The notes beneath the pieces were generated by a model. It was not told the DNA's origin and did no database searches. It saw only the letters and a program-made list of their open reading frames with translations. From NCBI RefSeq assembly GCF_000242435.1, contig NZ_JH591187.1, positions 94,391 to 158,390 on the forward strand: a stretch of DNA of 64,000 bases, read 5' to 3'. Every line of letters starts with the position of its first letter. Positions within the stretch are counted from its first letter, which is position 1. Shown piece after piece: positions 1 through 7,339 of this stretch. This DNA comes from Dialister succinatiphilus YIT 11850. Its GTDB lineage: Bacteria > Bacillota > Negativicutes > Veillonellales > Dialisteraceae. A program made the position numbers and the translations under genes.

Positions 1-1161
1 TATTACCGCGCCCTTGGCAACGGCCTCGTCACGGATGCATCCATTCGCCAGGCCTTGGCGCTGCAGGCGCTTGCCATAGTGCCAGAGGCACTGCGGCAGG
101 AGCCTATCCGGCTCAGCGTGGACGACACGTCCATTGCCAAGTGGGGCAAGCACTTCGACGGTGTAGGCATCCTGTACGACCACGCCAAACACGATGGCAA
201 GTCCTATTTCAATGGGCATGCCTTCGTCAGCCTGACGATGAGCGTGCCGGTCCTCCATGAGACCGCAGGCAAGCAGCAGATCCGTTATATCGCGGTGCCG
301 ATTGGCTACGTCATGAGCAACGGCGAAGCCTCGAAGCTGACACTTGCCTGCCAGCTTCTCGATGAAGTCATGCCAATCCTTGAAAAACGCCAGGTCATCC
401 TGCTCTTCGATAGCTGGTACGCCAAGCGCGAGTTGCTCGCACATGCTCTCAGCTATCCGAATCTCAATGTGACCTGCAATGCACGCCACGATACGGCCAT
501 GTTCGAGTTGCCGGATTCGACGGCAGGCCGTCGCGGCCGTCCACCAAAGTACGGTAAACGCTTGATGCTGGACGAGATTGCCAATGATCTCACGAATTAC
601 CTTTGCCGGATGGACAACTATTTTGTTGCTCACCGTCTGGTGAAAACGCGCATCTTTGGCGACCATACCGTCCATGCCTATGTGACGCTGAGCAAGAGTG
701 GCTCGTACCGTCTCTTTTTCAGCACCATAGATCCGATGGCGCTGCACATGAGCATTGCTTGGCAGGAGAACAAAGGGCTCCGCAACACCAGCTCCAAGCA
801 TATGGCGATTTACCCGCTCAAGCTCTACAAGCTCCGCTGGGGCATTGAGACGAACTACTACGAGCAGAAGATGTTCTGGGAGCTCGGCAGCTACAAAGTT
901 CGCACAAAGACTGCGATTGAGCATCTGCTGAACCTAACGAATTCCGGGCACGCTCTCATGAAGATCCTGCCGTATGAGGACGAGCGGCTGAACACCTACC
1001 GGGACAAGAGCCCGCAAGAGCTGCGGCACGCGCTAAGCCAGCAGATCCACAAGGAAGTATTTTTCGCCACTTTGGTGTCCAAAGCCCAAAGTAGCATAAA
1101 TTCAAGCACATTGCTCAAGGCTTTGCAAGCATTGGCTTGGGGCGATGAGCAAGCGGCTTAA
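1..1161 (+). mobile_element. IS4-superfamily (IS701-like) transposase, 5' truncated by the window edge
   Basis: The reading frame is already open at base 1 and runs to a stop at 1161, so the gene starts outside the window. It is a DDE transposase. DDTSIAKWG near the start carries a catalytic Asp, LLFDSWYAKREL a second, and near residue 280 YKLRWGIETNYYEQK fits the IS4-type signature Y-x2-R-x3-E-x6-K exactly, including the catalytic Glu. The IS701/DDE_5 assignment is by general likeness. The 3' end looks intact. The inverted-repeat end of the element should lie between 1161 and the next gene at 1226, but without the left end I cannot define it. Functional status is unknown because the N-terminal DNA-binding part is not visible. 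Confidence 0.85.
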
Positions 1162-1177
1162 AAGCTGTAAACTGTTG

Positions 1178-1183
1178 TATAAT
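1178..1183 (+). promoter_or_regulatory. Candidate -10 box upstream of the rtcB-like gene
   Basis: TATAAT lies 43 bases before the chosen start at 1226, just after the transposase stop. No good -35 is seen; the -35 region would lie inside the IS end, so the element may supply the promoter. Confidence 0.35.
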
Positions 1184-1225
1184 AGTAGAAAATTATGGAA
1201 CTCAGGGACGGCAGGTGAAGCGACA

Positions 1226-2440
1226 ATGGAACGGATTGAAGGAACAGTTACAACGGCAATATCGTATGCCAAGAGTATCGATGAGAAAGCGAGGGAACAA
1301 ATCCGCCGCATGTGCAGCTATGAGCTGACGAAGGGGAGCCGGGTGCGGATTATGCCGGACGTCCATGCCGGGAAAGGCTGTACGATTGGTACGACGATGA
1401 CAATCACAGACAAGGCAGTACCGAACATCGTCGGCGTGGACATCGGCTGTGGCATGTATACGATTGCTCTTGACAAGCAGCCGATTGATTTTGCCAGACT
1501 CGATGAAGCGGCTCACATCGTACCTTCCGGGATGAATGTCTGGCCTGAGAAACAGGCTGACTTCAATTTGCAGCGGCTCTATTGTTATGACAAGCTGAAA
1601 AAACTGTCTTGGATTGCCTGCAGTATCGGTACCCTGGGAGGCGGGAATCATTTCATCGAGGTCGATAAAACCCATGATGGTCGACATTATCTCGTCATCC
1701 ATACAGGAAGCCGGAACCTGGGAAAACAGGTGGCGGAGATTTATCAGCGCATGGCCGTTGAGCTGAATGCCCATGATGAAACACTGGAAGAACGGCTCCA
1801 GCATATCATAGCAGAATACAAGGCAGCAGGACGGCAAAAAGAAATCCAGAAGGCCATCCAGCAGGCGAAGTCAGAACAACGCAGAGAAAAGCTGCCGGAA
1901 GATCTTTGCTTTGTCTCCGGAAAATACCTGAGGCAGTATCTGCATGATGTGGCTCTTTGCCAGCAGTTTGCTAGACTGAACCGGGAGCAGATTGCCAAAA
2001 AACTGCTGGAAAGAGCCGGCCTTCAGCCCGGCGAAGCGTTTCATACCATTCACAACTACATCGATGTCGATGAGATGATTCTCAGAAAAGGAGCCATCGC
2101 CGCACATAAGGGTGAAAAGGTTCTCATTCCCATCAACATGCGTGACGGAAGCATCCTGGCACTCGGCAAAGGCAATGCCGAGTGGAATTACTCTGCCCCG
2201 CACGGCGCAGGCCGCATCATGTCCCGTACCCAGGCAATCAAAGAGCTTTCCCTCAAGGAATACCAGCAGGAGATGGCAGGCGTATATACAACATCGGTAA
2301 ACGAAGGTACCATTGACGAGGCTCCTATGGCCTACAAATCCCTTGACGATATCTTGGATGTCATCGGTGACACCGTGGACGTTATCGACGTGATGAAACC
2401 AGTCTATAATTTCAAGGCGGCAGAGGAGAAGCATTTCTAA
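1226..2440 (+). CDS. RtcB-family RNA-splicing ligase
   Basis: 404 residues. RtcB ligases join 2',3'-cyclic-phosphate or 3'-phosphate RNA ends to 5'-OH ends using GTP and Mn2+, in RNA repair. Visible family motifs in order: DVHAGKGCTIG, GVDIGCGM (metal ligands D72 and C75), GTLGGGNHFIE, HTGSRNLG, GAIAAHKGEKVLIPINMRDG and HGAGR. H326 in HGAGR is the expected guanylated histidine. The frame is open upstream to 1145, but the ATG at 1226 is preferred: it follows AGGTGA at a usual distance and begins MERIEG as family members do, whereas the upstream extension lies in the IS end. No archease or PrfH partner gene is adjacent; the neighbour downstream is a DUF4268 protein 25 bp away, probably cotranscribed. 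The native RNA substrate cannot be told from sequence. Confidence 0.88.
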   Translation: MERIEGTVTTAISYAKSIDEKAREQIRRMCSYELTKGSRVRIMPDVHAGKGCTIGTTMTITDKAVPNIVGVDIGCGMYTIALDKQPIDFARLDEAAHIVPSGMNVWPEKQADFNLQRLYCYDKLKKLSWIACSIGTLGGGNHFIEVDKTHDGRHYLVIHTGSRNLGKQVAEIYQRMAVELNAHDETLEERLQHIIAEYKAAGRQKEIQKAIQQAKSEQRREKLPEDLCFVSGKYLRQYLHDVALCQQFARLNREQIAKKLLERAGLQPGEAFHTIHNYIDVDEMILRKGAIAAHKGEKVLIPINMRDGSILALGKGNAEWNYSAPHGAGRIMSRTQAIKELSLKEYQQEMAGVYTTSVNEGTIDEAPMAYKSLDDILDVIGDTVDVIDVMKPVYNFKAAEEKHF

Positions 2441-2465
2441 AGCATCGGGAAGTGAAGTGACATAT

Positions 2466-3398
2466 ATGGAAAAACTAGGGTGCATGAAACGGATTGATGA
2501 CTTGCGGTCTATCTGGCCGCATGAGGAACAGGATTTTTCAAAATGGCTTGCCCAAAAAGAAAATCTGGAACAGCTGAGTGATGCCATTGAAATTGACCTA
2601 GAGCTTGAGGAAACGGAATCTCCAGTAGGAAGTTTCAGTGTAGACATCTACGCCCGCGAAAGCGGGAGTTCCCGTGGGATTATCATCGAGAATCAGCTGG
2701 AAGATACCGACCATGATCATTTGGGAAAAATCATTACGTATGCGGCAGGGAAAGACGCTGAAATTATAGTCTGGATTGTCAAAAGGGCTCGTGATGAGCA
2801 TAAACAGGCTATCGGATGGCTGAATCAGCATACGGATGAAAATATTGGTTTTTTCCTGATTGAAATTGAACTCTGGCGCATTGGGGATTCGCTGCCAGCA
2901 CCACGGTTTAATGTTGTAGAACGTCCCAACGAATGGGCAAAAACGGTGAAAGCTGCAGAAACCCTGACGCCGCTGCGGAAATTCCAATTGAACTTCTGGC
3001 AGCAGTTCTGTGACTATGCCTTCGATAAAGACAGTAAGTTCAGCAAGAGCTTCTCATGCAGAAAGGCTTTCGCGACCAATTGGTACAACCTGAGTACCGG
3101 CGTATCGTCTGTGGTGGTAGAATTTACAATCAACACATCCCGCCATCGGGCGACAGCGGGCTTGTATGTTGCCAAGGGGAAGGATTGGTATAGGCAGCTG
3201 AAAGATAATCAAGATACGATAGAAAAGGAATTAGGCGCTTCCATTGAGTGGTCAGAAGGTGAAAAAGATGGACGTATGCTTTTGACCAAGGAGCTTGATG
3301 CGGCGTTTGATAGAAAAGAATATAAAAACTACTTTGACTGGTTCATGGAAAAAGCACTTCTGCTCAAGAAGATAGCCAATCAGTACAACACCGATTGA
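2466..3398 (+). CDS. DUF4268 nuclease-like protein
   Basis: About 310 residues; a GTG at 2457 and an ATG at 2484 are alternative starts, and the Shine-Dalgarno is weak (AAGTGA). The N-terminal third has the shape of DUF4268/PD-(D/E)XK-type proteins: IWPHEEQDFSKWLA, then FSVDIYAR, then GIIIENQLEDTDHDHLGKII. This gives a plausible D...E-x-Q nuclease core (VDI and IENQ). The rest is a mixed alpha/beta C-terminal domain with KDWYRQLKDNQDTIEKELG and a final FDWFMEKALLLKKIA helix. Proteins of this family are usually encoded near restriction or defence genes or stand alone; here it sits 25 bp after the RtcB-like ligase and behind an IS. Nuclease function is an inference from fold-type motifs only. 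Confidence 0.75.
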   Translation: MEKLGCMKRIDDLRSIWPHEEQDFSKWLAQKENLEQLSDAIEIDLELEETESPVGSFSVDIYARESGSSRGIIIENQLEDTDHDHLGKIITYAAGKDAEIIVWIVKRARDEHKQAIGWLNQHTDENIGFFLIEIELWRIGDSLPAPRFNVVERPNEWAKTVKAAETLTPLRKFQLNFWQQFCDYAFDKDSKFSKSFSCRKAFATNWYNLSTGVSSVVVEFTINTSRHRATAGLYVAKGKDWYRQLKDNQDTIEKELGASIEWSEGEKDGRMLLTKELDAAFDRKEYKNYFDWFMEKALLLKKIANQYNTD

Positions 3399-3400
3399 AG

Positions 3401-3418
3401 TGAACACGGGGGTGTTCA
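3401..3418 (+). terminator. Short inverted repeat after the DUF4268 gene
   Basis: TGAACAC and GTGTTCA are separated by GGGG directly after the stop codon. There is no clear T-run, so it is at best a weak terminator or mRNA-end hairpin. Confidence 0.35.
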
Positions 3419-3427
3419 AAATCCCTG

Positions 3428-3556
3428 CTATCGTTCGATTGTATCAAATACAGACACCTTTGAGACCCCGATGGCGGAATAGTTGGCTTTCTGAACGATG
3501 CGGCCATCTTTACGGACGTTGACAGGGTCAAAAATACCAGGTTTATTAACAGGAAT
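3428..3556 (-). pseudogene. Possible remnant of a protein-coding gene (C-terminal 42 codons)
   Basis: On the minus strand a 42-codon open stretch ends at a TAG (3428-3430) and is bounded upstream by another in-frame TAG (3557-3559). Its translation reads like genuine protein (KPGIFDPVNVRKDGRIVQ, then a short hydrophilic end VFDTIER) rather than low-complexity noise. There is no start codon with a ribosome site. I read it as the surviving 3' end of a gene destroyed by the repeat-rich region that follows. The parent protein is not recognised. Confidence 0.3.
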
Positions 3557-3559
3557 CTA

Positions 3560-4070
3560 ATTTACACAAAGAATTTTACACTCTCGGCAGTCGGGATAGC
3601 GATAGAGTATCACATCGCTGCTCAGCCCCGTACACCCTTTTGCCACTACGTGGCATTTCACCCATAGGGAAGCGTGTCACTGGATTCGCGGGTCGCTTCT
3701 CTCCCCTATGAATCCAGTTCCCTTGCCACCCTCGCTTCGCGGGAGCACTATAACCCGTGCTTACTGTAGAGCCGCTTATGAAGCGAGGCTTCGAGGTGTT
3801 TTATTGTCCCACCGCTTCGCGGGGGGAAGGTGGTGCCGTAAGGCACCAAAGGGGGGAAAGCCACCGAAGGTGGCTGATCACCATAATGCTTATTTTGCCA
3901 TATGACACTGAAAGCCAATCCCGTAACGCTGACTTTATAAGCATTGCCGCAGAGCGGCAATCCGCAACCCTCGGCTCGAAGGGCCGTCAAACTTAAGAAC
4001 CTTTAGAACCCTCGGGCCGTAGGCCCGTCAACCTTCACACTGCAGGCCTGTCCTTCTATCTTAATAACCT
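3560..4070. repeat. Composite palindromic repeat cluster 1
   Basis: No gene is seen here. The stretch is built of short hairpins: TGCCAC/GTGGCA (3641-3655), ACTGGATTC/GAATCCAGT (3679-3718), GGTGCC/GGCACC and CCACC/GGTGG (about 3830-3875). A conserved block contains CGTAACGCTGACTT at 3922, followed by GC-rich mini-palindromes separated by AACTTAAGAACC-like linkers. The same modules recur near 15.3, 22.5, 43.9, 48.6, 56.5 and 63.9 kb. Confidence 0.7.
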
Positions 4071-4092
4071 TTTTCCTGTTGCCGTAAAATGG

Positions 4093-4098
4093 TATAAT
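4093..4098 (+). promoter_or_regulatory. Candidate -10 box for the 4129 gene
   Basis: TATAAT 30 bases before the ATG at 4129. The -35 region is T-rich and poorly matched. Confidence 0.45.
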
Positions 4099-4128
4099 AT
4101 CCTAAATAGCGGAAAAGGCGGTGGAACG

Positions 4129-5055
4129 ATGGCACGGCGCAAAGGGCTGAAGAAATGGGACCGGATTACGGAAGAGGGCTGGCTCATGCTCATGGGAGAT
4201 ACCTCTGTCATGAGTCGTCTCATGATGGATATTTTTGATAGGCTCTATGATTCCACGGACCATATGGACAACGGCAAAAGCATTGCTGCCGCTCTCCACA
4301 TGGAGTATCGGGCCCTGAATTCCGCTGTGGGATGGGCCGGCGGAAAAATCCGTGACATGGCGGAAAAGGGACTCCTTCCCCTGTATCCGGAAGAAAAGAA
4401 GGCCCGGAGGCCGAAGAAATCAGCGCCTCTTGTGCAGGAAAACCTGGAGAAGGAAGAAGAACCGCTGCAGGAATCCTTGGCCATGGCGCCCTGGGAGTAT
4501 GTGTTTGACGGGGTGGAAGGGGAAAACGGTACCTATTTCTGGATATTGAAGCCTGCAGCCGCCGCCGCTTTCGGTGAAATGAAGGAAGCCGGGGACCGGA
4601 GGATTCGAGCCATTTCCAAAATCCTGGAGGATGATAAGACCGCAGAGGGGCGGGAAGAAAATCTCTTTTCCAATTCTTCCGACACCTCGGTGAGGGCGAT
4701 CCGGCGGCTTCTGGAGAAGGACCGGGATTTCCAGCGCAAATCCTTTGGCCGGGACCACCCCTGCTGTCTGGTCTGCGGAGCGGATCGGATGTCCCTTCTG
4801 CGGGCCTTTCCCTATGGGGAGAAGGAAGAGGGGGAGAAGGGGCTTCTCTTCTGTCCCACCCATGGCGCCCTGTTTGCGGCCCATCTCATTTCCTTCAGCA
4901 TGAAAGGGGAGCTTCTCGTTTCAGAGAGGCTCACGGAGAAGGAAAGGGAGCTTTTCCATCTGACGGCGGGGGAGAAGGCTCATGGACATTTTGTGCGGCG
5001 CCGCATGGCGGAGCACCGGAGGATTTTTAACCAGGAAGGCAGGAAATTGAAATGA
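4129..5055 (+). CDS. Hypothetical protein with HNH-like (apparently degenerate) C-terminal zinc region
   Basis: 308 residues, ATG with GGTGG just upstream. I do not recognise the N-terminal half (helical, MARRKGLKKWDRITEEGW...). After a Glu/Lys/Pro-rich linker (about residues 85-120) the C-terminal part resembles the HNH_2 arrangement: C213-x2-C216 in CLVCGADRM, then C242-x2-H245 in FCPTHGALFAAHLISF, then GELLVSERL. The first catalytic His region of HNH nucleases (normally a LEAAHI-like stretch) reads LLRAFPYG here, so the active-site histidine seems absent. Nuclease activity is therefore doubtful; a zinc-stabilised DNA- or RNA-binding role is possible. It overlaps dcd by 4 bp (ATGA), so the two are translationally coupled, though no functional link is known. 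Confidence 0.6.
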   Translation: MARRKGLKKWDRITEEGWLMLMGDTSVMSRLMMDIFDRLYDSTDHMDNGKSIAAALHMEYRALNSAVGWAGGKIRDMAEKGLLPLYPEEKKARRPKKSAPLVQENLEKEEEPLQESLAMAPWEYVFDGVEGENGTYFWILKPAAAAAFGEMKEAGDRRIRAISKILEDDKTAEGREENLFSNSSDTSVRAIRRLLEKDRDFQRKSFGRDHPCCLVCGADRMSLLRAFPYGEKEEGEKGLLFCPTHGALFAAHLISFSMKGELLVSERLTEKERELFHLTAGEKAHGHFVRRRMAEHRRIFNQEGRKLK

Positions 5056-5573
5056 TTTTATCCGGCAGGGAAATCGTAAGACATATGGGAGAGGAAATCA
5101 TTATCGATCCTTTTGACCCGAAAAAGGTCAATCCCAACAGCTATAACCTTACCTTGTCTGACGAGCTCATGGTCTATGACCATCATGAGCTGGATATGAA
5201 GAAGAAAAATGAAGGCCATCTGCTCCACATTCCCGAAGAAGGTATCGTGCTCCAGCCTAATAAACTGTATCTGGGGCGCACCAGGGAGTACACGAAGACC
5301 AAGTGCTTCGTGCCCATGCTGGAAGGCCGTTCTTCCATCGGCCGTCTGGGTCTTTTCATTCACGTCACCGCAGGATTCGGCGATGTAGGCTTTTCCGGCT
5401 ACTGGACATTGGAAATGTTCTGCGTCCAGCCTATCCGTATTTATGCAGGTGTAGAAATCTGCCAGATTTATTTCCATACGGTCCTGGGAGAAGCGGACAG
5501 CTATAACGGAGGCAAGTACCAGAACAATCAGGGGATTCAGCCCAGCCTCCTTTACAAAGATTTCGAAAAGTAG
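5052..5573 (+). CDS. dcd: dCTP deaminase
   Basis: 173 residues, the normal length for the family. The enzyme deaminates dCTP to dUTP in the cytosol, feeding dUMP/dTMP synthesis. Diagnostic segments are NPNSYNLTLSDEL near the N-terminus and EGRSSIGRLGLFIHVTAGFG with the following GFSGYWTLEM, which contain the nucleotide-binding and catalytic Ser/Arg/Glu residues of the dCTP deaminase/dUTPase fold. The C-terminal NNQGIQPS matches the mobile phosphate-binding tail. Whether it also hydrolyses dUTP (bifunctional type) cannot be settled by eye. Its ATG overlaps the stop of the preceding gene (ATGA). A hairpin terminator follows at 5615-5658. Confidence 0.95.
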   Translation: MILSGREIVRHMGEEIIIDPFDPKKVNPNSYNLTLSDELMVYDHHELDMKKKNEGHLLHIPEEGIVLQPNKLYLGRTREYTKTKCFVPMLEGRSSIGRLGLFIHVTAGFGDVGFSGYWTLEMFCVQPIRIYAGVEICQIYFHTVLGEADSYNGGKYQNNQGIQPSLLYKDFEK

Positions 5574-5614
5574 TATTATAATAGTAACTTTATAACACAT
5601 GGGGCAAAGAAGCT

Positions 5615-5658
5615 GCAGCTGACGTATAGGTTTTTCCTATGCGCCGGGCTGCTTTTTT
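5615..5658 (+). terminator. Rho-independent terminator after dcd
   Basis: GCAGC...TATAGG, a T-rich loop, then CCTAT...GCTGC followed by six T. It isolates the dcd operon from the TRAP operon. Confidence 0.75.
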
Positions 5659-5745
5659 ATTTCACCCTTTGTGGATTTCGGGACATTCCGATGGAATTTC
5701 AAGGAGAACCGGATGGTCCCAGTGAGGGTATTCAAGGAGGACAGT

Positions 5746-6732
5746 ATGATGAAGAAGGCATTGAAAAAACTGATGGTAGCAGGTGCATTTTGTCTGGCTG
5801 GTACGGCACTTCTTGCAGGCTGCGGCGGCAGCTCCGGCTCCGGTTCTGCTTCGGCAGGGGGCAAGCAGTTCCTGAATATCGCCACCGGCGGTACCGCAGG
5901 CACCTATTATCCTCTGGGCGGCGCACTGGCTGAACTGCTGAACCAGAATATCAAAGGCATGAACGCTTCTGCCCAGTCCACCGGCGCATCGGTAGCCAAC
6001 GTGAATATGCTGAAGGACGGCTCCGTAGATATCGCTTTCATTCAGAACGATATCGCCTACTATGCAGCTAACGGCAAGGAAATGTTCAAAGACAACAAGA
6101 TGGATAATATCCGCGGCCTGGCTGCCCTGTATCCGGAAACCATCCAGTTCGTTACCACCCAGGATAAGGGCATCAAGACAGTGGCTGACCTGAAGGGTAA
6201 GAAAGTTGCCGTCGGTGCTTCCGGCTCCGGCGCCGAAGCCAATGCCCGCCAGATTCTGGAAGCCTATGGCATTACCTATAATGATATCGACGTACAGTAC
6301 CTCTCCTTCGGCGAAGCTGCCAATGCACTGAAGGATGGCAACGTAGATGCGGGCGTAGTGGTAGCAGGCTTCCCGACTGCCGCTATCCAGGACCTGGCTG
6401 CCAACAAGTCCGCTGCCATCGTCAACATCGATCCGAAGATCGTTGACCAGCTCATGCAGAAATATCCGTACTACACCAAGATGACCATTCCGAAGGGCAC
6501 CTACCCTGGACAGGATGAAGACGTCAACACGGTAGCTGTAAAGTGCGTCATCGTCACCACCGATAAGCTCAGCGACGATCTGGGCGAACAGATTGTGAAG
6601 GCCATCTATGAACATCTGGACCGTATGAAAGCAGCCCATGCCGTAGGCAAGTACATCACCAAGGACACCGCTCTGGAAGGCATGTCCGTGAAGATGAACG
6701 CCGGCGCTGAAAAGTACCTGAAGTCCAAATAA
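5746..6732 (+). CDS. TAXI-family TRAP transporter solute-binding lipoprotein
   Basis: 328 residues from the ATG at 5746, chosen because AAGGAGG ends 5 bases before it and because it yields a clean lipoprotein signal (MMKKALKKLM..., lipobox LLAGC) followed by a Gly/Ser linker. The mature part begins with the TAXI hallmark GGTAGTYYPLGGALAELL, and continues with GASVANVNMLKDGSVDIAFIQND and DLKGKKVAVGASGSGAE. It is the extracytoplasmic receptor that delivers an organic acid (TAXI ligands described include glutamate- and dicarboxylate-like compounds) to the fused permease encoded downstream. The ligand here is unknown. It heads a three-gene operon with the DUF1850 gene and the permease. Confidence 0.93.
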   Translation: MMKKALKKLMVAGAFCLAGTALLAGCGGSSGSGSASAGGKQFLNIATGGTAGTYYPLGGALAELLNQNIKGMNASAQSTGASVANVNMLKDGSVDIAFIQNDIAYYAANGKEMFKDNKMDNIRGLAALYPETIQFVTTQDKGIKTVADLKGKKVAVGASGSGAEANARQILEAYGITYNDIDVQYLSFGEAANALKDGNVDAGVVVAGFPTAAIQDLAANKSAAIVNIDPKIVDQLMQKYPYYTKMTIPKGTYPGQDEDVNTVAVKCVIVTTDKLSDDLGEQIVKAIYEHLDRMKAAHAVGKYITKDTALEGMSVKMNAGAEKYLKSK

Positions 6733-6774
6733 GGAAGAATCCCCATCGGATCCATACCTTGCATAGAAAGGAGG

Positions 6775-6803
6775 GAGAACGGGCCTGACAGGGGTCCGTT
6801 CTC
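6775..6803 (+). promoter_or_regulatory. Stem-loop between the ribosome-binding site and start of the DUF1850 gene
   Basis: GAGAACGG (6775-6782) pairs perfectly with CCGTTCTC (6796-6803). The strong site AAAGGAGGG ends at 6775, while the only possible start codon is the ATG at 6810, because an in-frame TGA at 6786 rules out anything further upstream. Folding the hairpin would bring the site to about 6 bases from the ATG. Confidence 0.6.
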
Positions 6804-6809
6804 GCTTTC

Positions 6810-7334
6810 ATGAAAAAACAGAAAAATGGGACACTGGAAACAGTGATTATTATCATCGGCATTATCGTGGCCCTGGTGACAGGAATAGGCGGCTGGTACA
6901 TCCGCATGCCTTTCCTCTTTGCCCAGACCTCGGACGGTATCATTTTCAGACAGCGGGTGGACGCCGGCACGCCGGTGACCCTGGCCTATCGCCATTCCGT
7001 CCAGAAGACCATGATTTATGAGTATCTGGAAGTCAATCAGATAGCAAACGGATTTGTCCTGAAATCCACCAAGTATCAATCCATGGGGGTGGGGCTTCCC
7101 TTTTCCGCTGACGAGGGAAAGTTCCGGGAAGAGGACGGCTGGTTTATTCTGGATGATATCAACCGGAATTATCCTGAGCTCTCTATCCGCAACGGAGTAA
7201 CAAATCATGGAGTCCTGACCGTAGGAGACAAAGACTACGATCTGGATGCCATGGTCCCTCTGGGAAAAGAAATGAAGCTATATGTAGCGCCACTTTATAA
7301 AGGGTGGTACATGAAAAAAGAAATTAGGAGTTGA
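6810..7334 (+). CDS. DUF1850 membrane-anchored protein of the TAXI-TRAP operon
   Basis: 174 residues. One N-terminal membrane helix (about residues 10-32, VIIIIGIIVALVTGIGG) anchors an extracytoplasmic beta-rich domain. The motif LAYRHSVQKTMIYEYLEV and the later YQSMGVGLPFS are typical of DUF1850, a family that regularly occurs between TAXI receptors and fused TRAP permeases. It may be an accessory subunit; its biochemical role is not established. The gene ends at 7334, overlapping the upstream side of the next ribosome-binding site. Its own start is separated from its ribosome-binding site by a hairpin (6775-6803). Confidence 0.85.
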   Translation: MKKQKNGTLETVIIIIGIIVALVTGIGGWYIRMPFLFAQTSDGIIFRQRVDAGTPVTLAYRHSVQKTMIYEYLEVNQIANGFVLKSTKYQSMGVGLPFSADEGKFREEDGWFILDDINRNYPELSIRNGVTNHGVLTVGDKDYDLDAMVPLGKEMKLYVAPLYKGWYMKKEIRS

Positions 7335-7339
7335 TTATT

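Noticed and set aside
3708..3996. Short overlapping frames in repeat cluster 1
   Set aside because: They consist of palindromic repeat DNA; the same peptides recur wherever the repeats recur.
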